Shown here: positions 1 to 7,971 of the stretch, piece after piece | How the letters are laid out: every line of letters starts with the position of its first letter | How positions within the stretch are numbered: the first letter of the stretch is position 1 | Notes under the pieces: generated by a model | Database searches by the model: none | What the model saw: only the letters and a program-made list of their open reading frames with translations | What the model was told of the DNA's origin: nothing | IMG/VR virus record: IMGVR_UViG_3300025727_000060 | Location: 1-22,162 of that record | Source of the DNA: a virus | DNA: 22,162 bases | Direction: 5' to 3' (one strand) | Translations under genes and position numbers: made by a program

Positions 1-1259
1 ACATCATTGACTTCTAAATGTACTACATTACTTGAATCTCTATATACTCTAATAAAATTCCATGTGTCATCATTGTATAATACACCGCATGTCTTTATTA
101 AATTTCCATCAATTTCTGCAACTATGTCTCCAGGTACAATCCTATTTACTGATAAAGCAATACCATTACCAGACAATACACGTCTTGCATATAAATACTG
201 TGTGCCTATACTTTGCCATCTTGCCCATACAGATATATCAAACTCTCCTGTAAAATCAAAATCTGTCGTGTATGGTATTTCCTGGAATGAATCTATACCA
301 TTGAATGTCATTGCTGTTCCAAACTTGCCTGTTGTTTCTGATATTATCCCCCTTAGATATATTGATCTTAATTCCTCAGTTGTTAGTAATTTGGATACCC
401 ATATGTTTCCATCATCCATTGATCCAGTATATTTAGAAGATCCATCAGCATATGCACCATATGTTACAGTTGAATTATTAAGTGTACATGATGTAAGATT
501 AACTGAATGTACTCCCTTTGTATCTTCTACATTGTTTATATATATTTTAACAGTATCTGCACCACATCCAGGTATGCCATTATATGTTACTGCCACATGT
601 GTCCATATACATGTGTTTATTGCTGTATCGCCTCTTATATGTATTTCATTAGATGATGACGTGCTTGTCATTCTAAAATCTAATTGTCCTGCACAGTTTA
701 TTCCAAACTCCCATCCTTTAGATGACGAACCGGTTGCTTTTTTAGCAATTAAAGGGACACATGTATCACTTGTTTTTATCCAGGCTGACAAAGATAATTG
801 TGTTGTTTGATCTATATCATATATACATTCTTTTGTTATAGTTGTATAGTCATTAACACCATCAAATACCATACCTTTACTGTTAACTTTACCTGGTGCA
901 ACACATGTTATACTACCAGTATCAATTGATATTGAATCCCTTATACCTTTATTTGATGTAGTTGATGTGGTATTACAATAAACTAAATTTACATCTATAC
1001 GTGGATATGATATTGTACCATATGCATTATTACATCGTCCAGATTCATCCTTTACACTACCTTGAAACATATATGCACCTACCAAATCATCTAAATTAAC
1101 TGCATCTTGAATCACATTCACTTGGTTACCTATATCTATAGAAGCACATATTGGTAATACAATTTTTGATTGATCTATAGCTCTTTCTCCTTCACGGGTT
1201 ACAAATGTTTCTATAGCTTTTACTGGGCTATTACAAACTAATACTTTTACTCTTACCAT
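1..1259 (-). CDS. LamG-domain tail adhesin, C-terminus beyond the window
   Basis: The frame stays open from the ATG at 1259 to the left edge, giving about 419 residues with no stop. The N-terminal ~100 residues are an unfamiliar domain containing VGAYMFQGSVKDESG. Residues ~128-300 look like a laminin G-like (concanavalin-fold) jelly roll: MVFDGVNDYTTI, then LSLSAWIKTSD, WTHVAVTYNG, VKIYINN and GSMDDGNIWVSKLLTTEEL. A second copy seems to begin near residue 312 (FGTAMTFNGIDSF, then FDISVWARW). LamG-like domains bind glycans or proteins and are common in viral tail fibres. The start overlaps the upstream stop (TAATG) and is preceded by GGTGA six bases away, so it is probably translated with the tail genes upstream. 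Its place after the tape measure and baseplate candidate fits a host-contact protein. The receptor is unknown. Confidence 0.85.
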   Translation of the reverse strand, partial: MVRVKVLVCNSPVKAIETFVTREGERAIDQSKIVLPICASIDIGNQVNVIQDAVNLDDLVGAYMFQGSVKDESGRCNNAYGTISYPRIDVNLVYCNTTSTTSNKGIRDSISIDTGSITCVAPGKVNSKGMVFDGVNDYTTITKECIYDIDQTTQLSLSAWIKTSDTCVPLIAKKATGSSSKGWEFGINCAGQLDFRMTSTSSSNEIHIRGDTAINTCIWTHVAVTYNGIPGCGADTVKIYINNVEDTKGVHSVNLTSCTLNNSTVTYGAYADGSSKYTGSMDDGNIWVSKLLTTEELRSIYLRGIISETTGKFGTAMTFNGIDSFQEIPYTTDFDFTGEFDISVWARWQSIGTQYLYARRVLSGNGIALSVNRIVPGDIVAEIDGNLIKTCGVLYNDDTWNFIRVYRDSSNVVHLEVND

Positions 1260-1822
1260 TAAGACTCACCAGCAACAGCGTATCCTGATACAAATTGTAT
1301 ACGAACATCATATAGAACTGGTGACTGTGCTTGTTTTGATATTGACATACTTTTAACTGTTCCAGCTCTAGTAATACCGTCAACAGTTAAAAGAAATCCA
1401 TCTTCCATACTGTTAGGCTGGAATGTATTAATCCAGAAATCTAATTGTTGTTGTACAGTTGTTATTGATTGTGATGCATGTCCACCTGCTGGTGTAAATA
1501 TAGATGTAGATCCCTCATCTTTCATAGTAAATGATAACATTATACTTAGAGAGTTACCTTCGGCTTTTACCAAAATATTACACGTATCTCTTAATTCCGG
1601 AATAGGAAAATCTCCAACAGGTGTTTTCATTTCAAAATCTAAACTAGAGAAATTTGTTATTGTGATATAATCATCAGTTCTGAACAAGTAAGTCTGCTCC
1701 CATGTGAAATATGTGTTTGCTGGTGGTGTTACACCTGATGTTTGTGATGGAAAATGCATTCGTTGTAATGAACAGTCTGTAGTAGAGTCCCCCGTAACCT
1801 TTTTAATTACTATATCTCCCAT
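1259..1822 (-). CDS. baseplate or distal tail protein candidate
   Basis: This 187-residue soluble protein has no signal peptide or membrane segment. It lies directly after the tape measure gene, which is where distal-tail and baseplate proteins sit in tailed viruses. The second half is rich in beta-strand-like stretches (DGFLLTVDGITRAGTVKSMS, then SPVLYDVRIQFVSGYAV), reminiscent of tail proteins with a beta-sandwich fold that cap the tube. The ATG shares one base with the tape measure stop (TAATG), and an AGGT lies eight bases upstream, so translational coupling is likely. The role is inferred mainly from position; I do not recognise the family with certainty. Confidence 0.8.
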   Translation of the reverse strand: MGDIVIKKVTGDSTTDCSLQRMHFPSQTSGVTPPANTYFTWEQTYLFRTDDYITITNFSSLDFEMKTPVGDFPIPELRDTCNILVKAEGNSLSIMLSFTMKDEGSTSIFTPAGGHASQSITTVQQQLDFWINTFQPNSMEDGFLLTVDGITRAGTVKSMSISKQAQSPVLYDVRIQFVSGYAVAGES

Positions 1823-4629
1823 TATACTATACCTGCCCTTGATGTTGATTCTTTAAGCATTTTTAGAATAGCTGGTTTAAGTTGCCTCTCTATGTCTCCT
1901 ATTCCTGATGCGTTAATAGTTATATTGAATATTGGTGATGTTCCTACTGGACTTGTACCTGCACCTGGTGTTACTGTTTCAGGTCCTTTTTCTCCCATAA
2001 GATATCCCTTTCCTGTATTTTGACCTATACCGAATATTGGTTCGTTTATTATTCCTCCCTTTGCCATTTTTATAATTGACATTATCTGTTTTCCTTGGTA
2101 TGCCTTACCTTTTGATCTCATTTCATTGAGTGCGTTATATGATCTTTGATCAAGTCCTTGTGTTCTTGATGAACCATCTCCAAATGATATTTGGTATCTT
2201 GCACTCCTATCTGAATTATCAGGTTTATGAACCAAACCATCACCAAATTGTGATAGAGTTGTTTGTGCTATTCTTGCAGAAGGTAACTGTTTTCCTGAAG
2301 GTGTTCTATAACCTGCTATTTGACTCAAACTTGATTGTATCCATTGATCAGCACCTTCAAATGTATCAACTATTCCAGTTGTGGCAGTTTCAAAACATGA
2401 CATTCTACTATTAGCATTATTTGCATGTGTCAATATATTATTAAACTGACTACTAGTATGTACTGCATAAGCATTTGATTTGGTTGCTTGTATTAACATG
2501 TTTTGATATTGATCAGCAGTTAATATTGAACTATCTGATGCCTCGATTGATTTTTCTTCTATAGCTTTAAACTTATCTTCAGTGGTATTCATAGCATTAT
2601 TAGTTAGATATGCGGCTGTCATCATTTTATTATATTCTGATAACACAGTTTCTCCACTTATAGCTGCTTCTGCTATAGCTGCTGAATATATCTCCATCTC
2701 TTCTCTATTTGTTGCAGCAAAATTTTGATATTCTTCTGTCTCTATTTTTTCTCCACAAACACATTCGAATACACCTGTACCAACCATTCCTCCCATTTGA
2801 CATGTAGACATAGGATTATAGTTTCCATATACTCCTCCTGCCTGGGCTTGTGCTCCTTTGCTTCTCCCATTTTTATATTCTTCTGCTGCTGCCAATATCT
2901 TTCGTGCAGTATCACTAAGAAGGGTTTTGTCTATTTTTCCCTGTCTATCCATTTTTTTCTTTTCATTTCTTGCATCTATTGCTGCTTGTTCTTTTTCTTT
3001 TCCTGCTTCTTCTATCATAGAACCTGTAATAATATCTACCCCTGTTTTTATTCCTATACCTTTCTTAGCAACTTTCATAATTGCATCTTGTCCAATATTT
3101 GCTGCTAATTGTTGTTCCTTTGATTCTTTCATTTTTAAATATGCAAGATATTCATCTAATGATCGTGGTATTGATCCTGAATCAATTACGGTTCCTATTT
3201 TATCTGGTAATGCATCCATCTTTTCTTTTAATTCATTTACAGCTGTAGTTGTATTTTTAGAGTCATCTGTTAATTCTGGTTGTACTGGACCAATAAGTTC
3301 ATTTCCTTTCTCTTCCAAGTCACCATTTTCGTCAATAGCATCTGGTTGTACTGGACCAATAAGTTCATTTCCTTTCTCTTTCAAATCATCAAGTTTTTTG
3401 TCAATAGCACCTTCACTAAATAATCCTGGATATTTTTCATCTATCTTGGAAAACTGCTCATCAGCCCATGCTTGATTATCTGCAAAGTTCTGTGCATCAT
3501 CTCCATCCATAAGATTAAAAATATTTCCTAAATCTTTTAATGATTTTACAATATTAATCCATGTTTTATCTATACTTGCTCTTATTGGGTTTACTATTGC
3601 TAGGTCAAAGAATCCAGGTAGATCTGTAAATAATAATAATAATGCCTTCCCCATTTTTGGTCCCAACTCTTTTGCTAATTTAGATCCTGATCTATATGCA
3701 GGAATTGCTACCTTTCTAACAAAGTGTAAGAGTAAAGGTCTTAACATGAATCCTATAAAGTCACCTATAGGTCTTAATATAAGCATTACACCTACATTCA
3801 ATAATTTTAACATTGCTTTTAACATTGGTGATGAATCTATTACCATTTTTGCTAAACCTGCACCACCTGCCAATGCTGCACCTATACCTGCAAGTTTAAC
3901 TGCTTGTGGTATTTTTTTCCCCATACCAGCCATTACCCCACCGGCTTTACCTGCTGCTTTACCACCTTTAGTCTTTGCAAATTTTTGTTTGTTCTTTCCA
4001 AGTATTTTACCAGCTTTTGTTTTGCCAAATCTCTTACCAACTTTACCAGTTGCTTCACCAAGTTTTTCTTTTGCAGATCCCATAAAGTCAGCAAATTGAT
4101 TAAATGAGTCATCTTCAGTTCCGGGTGCTTCTCCTCCATGTGCTTTTCTCCATTTTCTTTGTTGTTTTGCAGGCATTATATCATATGCATCTTGTGTAGC
4201 CTTTGATGCTTTACGTTGTTTTTGCTTACCTTTAAACCAAGTTGTTGCCATGTCAATGGTTTGTCCTGCTGTTCCTCCCATTGAACCGCCTAATAATTGA
4301 CCTATCATTCTAAATGTTCTTTGTGATTGTACACCTGCCTTTTCTAACATAATATTATGTGCTCTTAATGCTGCCTTTTCTCTGACATATTCCATTTTCA
4401 AATCATGTTCATATTTCCTTCTAGTTTTAAGTGTATTATTCTGAGATTTAGTTATCTCTTTGTTTATTTTGAGCACTTTTTTAAACTCATCATTGGTATT
4501 AGAACCTCCTGTACCTCCAGAACTTCCTCCTGTTCCACCTAATCTACCAAATACTTTCTTAGCTGCTGCCTCTAGTTTTTTCTCTAATAATGCAGCGTCT
4601 ATGTCAAGCTTTAGTTTATAATCTGCCAT
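1822..4629 (-). CDS. tail tape measure protein
   Basis: This 935-residue protein would set tail length and later help deliver DNA. The N-terminal part (about 50-240) is highly charged and Lys-rich, likely helical. A hydrophobic stretch follows at about 245-345 (AALAGGAGLAKMVIDSSPML, GVMLILRPIGDFIGFMLRPL), as is usual in tape measure proteins. Near the C-terminus (855-890) is the signature KGGIINEPIFGIG...YLMGEKGPETVTP, which many tape measure proteins share, followed by a short terminal beta/helix segment. Residues about 416-459 contain a 22-residue tandem repeat with KGNELIGPVQP. A CVC motif occurs near 623. It sits between the tail chaperone and the baseplate candidate. The ATG at 4629 has a TTTAAA promoter 27.5 bases upstream, so it probably begins a leaderless transcript covering three genes. 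Confidence 0.93.
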   Translation of the reverse strand: MADYKLKLDIDAALLEKKLEAAAKKVFGRLGGTGGSSGGTGGSNTNDEFKKVLKINKEITKSQNNTLKTRRKYEHDLKMEYVREKAALRAHNIMLEKAGVQSQRTFRMIGQLLGGSMGGTAGQTIDMATTWFKGKQKQRKASKATQDAYDIMPAKQQRKWRKAHGGEAPGTEDDSFNQFADFMGSAKEKLGEATGKVGKRFGKTKAGKILGKNKQKFAKTKGGKAAGKAGGVMAGMGKKIPQAVKLAGIGAALAGGAGLAKMVIDSSPMLKAMLKLLNVGVMLILRPIGDFIGFMLRPLLLHFVRKVAIPAYRSGSKLAKELGPKMGKALLLLFTDLPGFFDLAIVNPIRASIDKTWINIVKSLKDLGNIFNLMDGDDAQNFADNQAWADEQFSKIDEKYPGLFSEGAIDKKLDDLKEKGNELIGPVQPDAIDENGDLEEKGNELIGPVQPELTDDSKNTTTAVNELKEKMDALPDKIGTVIDSGSIPRSLDEYLAYLKMKESKEQQLAANIGQDAIMKVAKKGIGIKTGVDIITGSMIEEAGKEKEQAAIDARNEKKKMDRQGKIDKTLLSDTARKILAAAEEYKNGRSKGAQAQAGGVYGNYNPMSTCQMGGMVGTGVFECVCGEKIETEEYQNFAATNREEMEIYSAAIAEAAISGETVLSEYNKMMTAAYLTNNAMNTTEDKFKAIEEKSIEASDSSILTADQYQNMLIQATKSNAYAVHTSSQFNNILTHANNANSRMSCFETATTGIVDTFEGADQWIQSSLSQIAGYRTPSGKQLPSARIAQTTLSQFGDGLVHKPDNSDRSARYQISFGDGSSRTQGLDQRSYNALNEMRSKGKAYQGKQIMSIIKMAKGGIINEPIFGIGQNTGKGYLMGEKGPETVTPGAGTSPVGTSPIFNITINASGIGDIERQLKPAILKMLKESTSRAGIV
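3275..3380. repeat. 40-bp perfect direct repeat inside the tape measure gene
   Basis: Positions 3275-3314 and 3341-3380 are identical over 40 bases. The period is 66 bases, so each unit is 22 codons and the reading frame is kept. The protein shows KGNELIGPVQP twice, followed by diverged acidic spacers. Perfect identity at the DNA level suggests a recent in-frame duplication. Confidence 0.95.
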
Positions 4630-4653
4630 GATATATAAATGGTACTAATGGGA

Positions 4654-4659
4654 TTTAAA
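4654..4659 (-). promoter_or_regulatory. TATA box (TTTAAA class) of the tape measure unit
   Basis: TTTAAA, within CTTTAAATC on the minus strand, is centred 27.5 bases upstream of the ATG at 4629. This predicts a leaderless transcript. The sequence TATATATC also abuts the start codon, as it does before the gene at 7755. Confidence 0.7.
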
Positions 4660-4661
4660 GA

Positions 4662-4718
4662 TTACTTGAATTGTATAGCGTCTTTCATATGCTCATTGAC
4701 GTATGCTATAATTTTTTT
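4662..4718 (-). other. candidate -1 frameshift site and 16-codon extension of the tail chaperone
   Basis: The last codons of the chaperone gene read TCA AAA AAA TTA TAG, with seven A residues at 4718-4712 on the minus strand. A slip back by one base on the two AAA codons bypasses the stop and opens 16 codons, encoding IIAYVNEHMKDAIQFK, before TAA at 4662. Tail assembly chaperones of many tailed viruses use exactly this device near the end of the first cistron. The extension here is short and no downstream pseudoknot is obvious, so this is only a candidate. Confidence 0.4.
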
Positions 4719-5140
4719 GAGGAAGAGTGCTCCGTGTTCGTCTGTTTCTCTTTTGGTCCATCCGAATTTGGTTGCACAGAAGGAGTAGACTCCGATTGTG
4801 GCTCTTTCTCCACCTCTGAGCCCATGAAACTCGTCATCCAATCCCCTAAAAAATTGACTAGTGGATAATCCTCCATAATATGGTCTAATATATCATTAAT
4901 TGTTTTATTAGATACGGCATTAATTGATGCTTCTGCTTTATATGGGAATGGGGCTTTTCTTAAAGTCTTCATTAATATCTGTTTACGGAATATTCCTATT
5001 CTTACTTTTGGTTTTTGTATATCTGATAGGTCTAATGATTGATTGATAATAGATTCTGTCTCCCCGAATGTTAACTCAGTCTCATATTCAACTTCTTCTT
5101 TACTTCCTTTATAATCTACCTGGAAAGACTTTAACACCAT
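4706..5140 (-). CDS. tail assembly chaperone candidate (gpG-like)
   Basis: This is a 144-residue protein encoded between the tail tube and tape measure genes, the fixed position of tail assembly chaperones, which keep the tape measure protein soluble while the tube polymerises round it. Residues 1-100 form a mixed alpha/beta domain. The last ~35 residues are hydrophilic, rich in Ser, Glu, Lys and Pro, and probably disordered. The gene ends in an A7 run next to its stop, matching the known use of -1 frameshifting in this family. The ATG at 5140 has a TATA box 26.5 bases upstream. I do not see a sequence signature that would prove the family, so the call rests on position, size and the slippery end. 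Confidence 0.75.
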   Translation of the reverse strand: MVLKSFQVDYKGSKEEVEYETELTFGETESIINQSLDLSDIQKPKVRIGIFRKQILMKTLRKAPFPYKAEASINAVSNKTINDILDHIMEDYPLVNFLGDWMTSFMGSEVEKEPQSESTPSVQPNSDGPKEKQTNTEHSSSKKL

Positions 5141-5162
5141 GTATCATATAACAATAAAGATG

Positions 5163-5170
5163 TATATAAG
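5163..5170 (-). promoter_or_regulatory. TATA box of the tail chaperone gene
   Basis: CTTATATA on the minus strand is centred 26.5 bases upstream of the ATG at 5140. It lies just before the tail tube stop at 5177, so the chaperone has its own leaderless promoter. Confidence 0.7.
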
Positions 5171-5176
5171 GGTTAT

Positions 5177-6190
5177 CTAACTTGCTGCTGGTATTGTTGA
5201 TGTATTGTTAGTTGCCACAACGGTTGCTCCTCTTGCTTGGAAACTTATTTCTTCGAAAATTGGTTCGTTTGGCTCAATGGATAGGTTGTGATCATCCAAT
5301 GCAATTCCTGTCAAGTTAAATTCAATTATTCTTGAATCTGTACTTGATGCACCATTGTCAAACTTGAGTGTTAATGTTGGTTGTTCTGCTGCAAGTGTCT
5401 GTGCTCCTGCTGAGTCATTACATAATGTGTTATTTTGTTGAGCATATAATTTTATTAATTGTGCCTTGTCTACATGTGAAAATTTCATCTTTCCTGTAAC
5501 TTCTGTCAATCTTCTGATTGCTGAATTTGCTGTACTATCTCCAATACCCCATATATGATCTGCATTTTGTGTTATTGTTATATCCACACATTGTACTTCA
5601 CCTATTGTGGTACAATCTGGAAATTCTAAGGTTCCATGTGCGAATGTAAATGGTATGTGATCAGAAACACATAATCCTGCTGGTGTTGAGTCTAATGATG
5701 CTGTTAATGATTCATTCTTGTAATTTGTATCTAATGTAACTCTTGCTAATTCTCCTATTGATGTTGATATTGATGCACTATTGACTATTCCACCTGTTAA
5801 TGTTCTTACTATATCTGTTCCTCCCTGACATTGACCTACCTGTGTTGTGAATGAGTCTATTTTCTGTGCACATGTTGTCAAGTCCCAGGTATGTACATAT
5901 GGACCAGCACCTGTTGTTCCAGCGTCTTTAAATCCTACCAGTCCCAAGAACCACGGACTTGATAATACAAAGTCTAGTGATATTGATCCTCTAGTTTGAC
6001 CATATGCATATGTTTTAACTCTAACATCGTTTAATTGTGAAAGTGCTATTTTATTATTAGTAAATGACCATCCGGTGATTTTTTGTTCAAAGCCAAATTG
6101 TTCCCCACCTGATTGAATTGCTGTTGCTTCGGTACCAAATGTTGCTTCTCTAACCCATTGCAGATATGTATACGCACCAGTAAATACCAT
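5177..6190 (-). CDS. major tail tube protein
   Basis: This 337-residue protein should polymerise into the tail tube. It begins with TGAYTYLQWVREATFGTEAT, an opening typical of phage tail tube proteins. The rest is rich in Thr, Ser, Asn and alternating beta-strand patterns with few charged stretches, and the C-terminal ISFQARGATVVATN resembles tube-family endings. It has no signal peptide or membrane segment. It is encoded as a single-gene unit between the tail terminator and the chaperone, as expected for a protein made in many copies. It has a strong TATA box 25.5 bases before the ATG. It is longer than many siphovirus tube proteins, so an extra surface domain is possible. Confidence 0.88.
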   Translation of the reverse strand: MVFTGAYTYLQWVREATFGTEATAIQSGGEQFGFEQKITGWSFTNNKIALSQLNDVRVKTYAYGQTRGSISLDFVLSSPWFLGLVGFKDAGTTGAGPYVHTWDLTTCAQKIDSFTTQVGQCQGGTDIVRTLTGGIVNSASISTSIGELARVTLDTNYKNESLTASLDSTPAGLCVSDHIPFTFAHGTLEFPDCTTIGEVQCVDITITQNADHIWGIGDSTANSAIRRLTEVTGKMKFSHVDKAQLIKLYAQQNNTLCNDSAGAQTLAAEQPTLTLKFDNGASSTDSRIIEFNLTGIALDDHNLSIEPNEPIFEEISFQARGATVVATNNTSTIPAAS

Positions 6191-6211
6191 GATTACATTA
6201 GCAATAAATTG

Positions 6212-6219
6212 TATATAAA
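6212..6219 (-). promoter_or_regulatory. TATA box of the tail tube gene
   Basis: TTTATATA on the minus strand is centred 25.5 bases upstream of the ATG at 6190, predicting a leaderless mRNA. Confidence 0.75.
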
Positions 6220-6236
6220 GATTTATACTGTGGTAT

Positions 6237-6686
6237 CTATACGAAGGTATGTGTGTTTACATCACTATATTTTAGGTCAATTAAGTGTCTAAACATGTTC
6301 CTATAGTCCTGGTTTCTTGTCTCAGATTTGGTTAAAACTACCTGTAGGAATCCTTGTGTGTTTCTTCTTATTATATTCTGTATGATACGGGTGACCTCTT
6401 TTACTATTATATTTTGCCTGGTAGTGCCTCCCGATTTATATGACCTAATATCTATTTTTACCAGTAAATCATGCCAGTATGCGTCTCCGTGTAGTGCAAA
6501 TGGTCTAATAGGTTCTGTTAATGGTTCTATTATTACCCTTTCTGTAGAGTCTCCGTCGAATCCTACAACCTTTTTGTCCCATACCAGGTCAATGGCTGGT
6601 TTTACTCCTCCTGCACATGTTGCATCCCATTGAGCACATAATGCAGTTTTTAGATCATCTATTGCATCATATGTGATTATGGTCAT
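6237..6686 (-). CDS. tail terminator / completion protein candidate
   Basis: This 149-residue protein follows the neck protein and precedes the tail tube gene, the usual place of the tail terminator that stops tube growth and docks tail to head. It begins with a short helix (DAIDDLKTALCAQWD), continues with VERVIIEPLT-like and HDLLVKIDIRSYKSG strand segments, and then has a helical region (VKEVTRIIQNIIRRN). This order of helix, strands, helix and strands resembles small terminator proteins of siphoviruses. The start overlaps the previous gene by four bases (6683-6686), and GGGAGTGG lies 6-14 bases upstream, so translation probably depends on ribosome binding within a shared mRNA. The function is inferred from position and shape. 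Confidence 0.82.
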   Translation of the reverse strand: MTIITYDAIDDLKTALCAQWDATCAGGVKPAIDLVWDKKVVGFDGDSTERVIIEPLTEPIRPFALHGDAYWHDLLVKIDIRSYKSGGTTRQNIIVKEVTRIIQNIIRRNTQGFLQVVLTKSETRNQDYRNMFRHLIDLKYSDVNTHTFV

Positions 6687-7120
6687 TCTATACCACTCCC
6701 TGTTGCACCTGCTTGATGTGTGAAATCTGCCAAGTATCTGTCAACCCAATAATGTGACTCAATACCTTCTCGATGAATTTTCTTTCTTATACCTGCTGCT
6801 GCAGTTCTTTGTTCTCTTTTACCTGTAATACCTGAATGTTTTACAACCCATTCCAATATTTTGTTAAATGGTGGTGGTTTACTCCATATCCAGTCCCCTC
6901 CTGTATCTGATGCGGCTACGGCCCATTTCTCACTGCCTACAATTTTTGCAGTACTGTCATACACTATGCTGTCCTTTTTATCACTATCTGAATAATAATA
7001 TGATGGTAGCTGTTCAAACTCGAACTTCATTTCATCCCTTGTCCTGTTGCCTACATCATCAGTTAAATTTCTTCTTAACTGACCAAGTGATCTATTATTA
7101 ATTTTGAATAATCCGGTCAA
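6683..7120 (-). CDS. HK97 gp10-like neck/minor tail protein, TTG start
   Basis: This 145-residue protein resembles the HK97 gp10 family of head-tail joining proteins. Its centre reads ILEWVVKHSGITGKREQRTA and continues into AGIRKKIHREGIESHYWVDR. The pattern of a Trp helix, a helix ending in RKIHREGI, and an aromatic residue that packs near the C-terminus is characteristic of that family. It lies between connector and terminator genes in one overlapping unit. The start is TTG: the four-base overlap is TTGA (7117-7120), GAGGTG sits 11 bases upstream, and no ATG occurs before the conserved region. The TTG start therefore rests on the ribosome-binding site and the overlap. Confidence 0.85.
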   Translation of the reverse strand: MTGLFKINNRSLGQLRRNLTDDVGNRTRDEMKFEFEQLPSYYYSDSDKKDSIVYDSTAKIVGSEKWAVAASDTGGDWIWSKPPPFNKILEWVVKHSGITGKREQRTAAAGIRKKIHREGIESHYWVDRYLADFTHQAGATGSGIE

Positions 7121-7755
7121 GGTACGACGTACACCTCTGCACGATCATGAATTATGTTGTCCACCTCATCTTTCCATTCTGACATGGCCTGCTCTTTTTT
7201 AATAGCGCCACCAAACTCAAGATCATCCATTTTGATTGAGGATCTAATCAAGTCTATACATGTTAGTTTAAGACAGGCATCTTCTATATCATCTGGTACT
7301 GCTGCACTTCCATACCTGTATGTTACCTTTACCCTGTTGTTTCTTAATATTGAAAATATAAATCCCCTTAGATATAGTTCACCTTTTATTTTTTCTACAT
7401 CGTATGATCCAGGTGTATTTGTATAATCTGTCCATGTTGCGTTAGATCCGTTCCATATCTCTATTTTGTCTCCGGCACTTGTACAGAGACATGTTTCTCC
7501 TGCACCTACGGTAGTTACTTCTCTATGTTTTAATGATATAAATGTCCCCCAACCGAATGTATATAATAGTGGTAATGAGAATATTTCCTGAGTTGATTTA
7601 GTCCTTCCATATGTGTGACCAGTTCTACGGTCTATTTTCTCCTCTGCTCTTTTAATCAGTTTCTCTACCTGAGCAACACTAGGACTAGTAGAGCATGTTA
7701 TAGATATTCTTAAAAAATCTGCTACATCTGTAGTTGAAATATAACAAGTTGCCAT
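7117..7755 (-). CDS. head-tail connector (gp6-like adaptor)
   Basis: This 212-residue protein probably forms the ring beneath the portal. The N-terminal ~50 residues are helical (TTDVADFLRI, then SVAQVEKLIKRAEEKIDRRT), matching the start of gp6-type adaptors, which often begin with two short helices and an Arg-rich end. The middle is beta-rich and carries a CLC motif. The C-terminal part is helical again (DDIEDACLKLTCIDLIRSSI, KKEQAMSEWKDEVDNII), as expected for the segment that inserts into the portal. It is the first gene of a three-gene unit with the neck and terminator genes. The ATG at 7755 has a TTTAAA promoter 26.5 bases upstream. Confidence 0.85.
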   Translation of the reverse strand: MATCYISTTDVADFLRISITCSTSPSVAQVEKLIKRAEEKIDRRTGHTYGRTKSTQEIFSLPLLYTFGWGTFISLKHREVTTVGAGETCLCTSAGDKIEIWNGSNATWTDYTNTPGSYDVEKIKGELYLRGFIFSILRNNRVKVTYRYGSAAVPDDIEDACLKLTCIDLIRSSIKMDDLEFGGAIKKEQAMSEWKDEVDNIIHDRAEVYVVP

Positions 7756-7778
7756 GATATATAAGTGGTGTAATATGA

Positions 7779-7784
7779 TTTAAA
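7779..7784 (-). promoter_or_regulatory. TATA box (TTTAAA class) of the connector-neck-terminator unit
   Basis: TTTAAA, within CTTTAAATC, is centred 26.5 bases upstream of the ATG at 7755. TATATATC again abuts the start codon, so the arrangement closely matches the tape measure promoter. Confidence 0.7.
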
Positions 7785-7803
7785 GATTTAGTCATGGTTA
7801 TAC

Positions 7804-7971
7804 CTAATATGTGATATTAGTTAGGTTTCCTCTTGTCCATGAAGAACCATTGAATATATATTCATTTCTGGTGTCTGTTTCCAGAAATTTAGAATTAGTT
7901 ACCACATTTGTAGGTTTTACATCAGATGATAAACCTGTTATACGGTTACCTGCAAAATATTTTAATGTCAT
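7804..7971 (-). CDS. small fibre-associated protein
   Basis: This is a 55-residue protein. It begins MTLKYFAGNRITGLSSDVKP and ends with TRNEYIFNGSSWTRGNLTNI. The pattern of FAG-R-TGLSSD-KPTNV, then ETDT, then Y-I-F/Y-NGSSW is one I recall from small marine-virus structural proteins or fibre ends that display a short beta hairpin. The ATG overlaps the upstream fibre stop by four bases (ATGA, 7968-7971), and GGAGGT lies nine bases upstream, the best ribosome-binding site in the window. It is the last gene of a three-gene surface-protein unit. Cotranslation with the fibre suggests a tip or chaperone role, which is inference. Confidence 0.85.
   Translation of the reverse strand: MTLKYFAGNRITGLSSDVKPTNVVTNSKFLETDTRNEYIFNGSSWTRGNLTNITY

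Noticed and set aside
7-810. 267-residue open frame on the plus strand
   Set aside because: It is antisense to the LamG adhesin, whose minus frame continues to the edge and has recognisable domain motifs; the plus frame has no promoter at its start.
2858-3475. 205-residue open frame on the plus strand
   Set aside because: It is antisense to the tape measure gene and shows only Ser/Phe/Ile-rich low complexity expected of a shadow frame.
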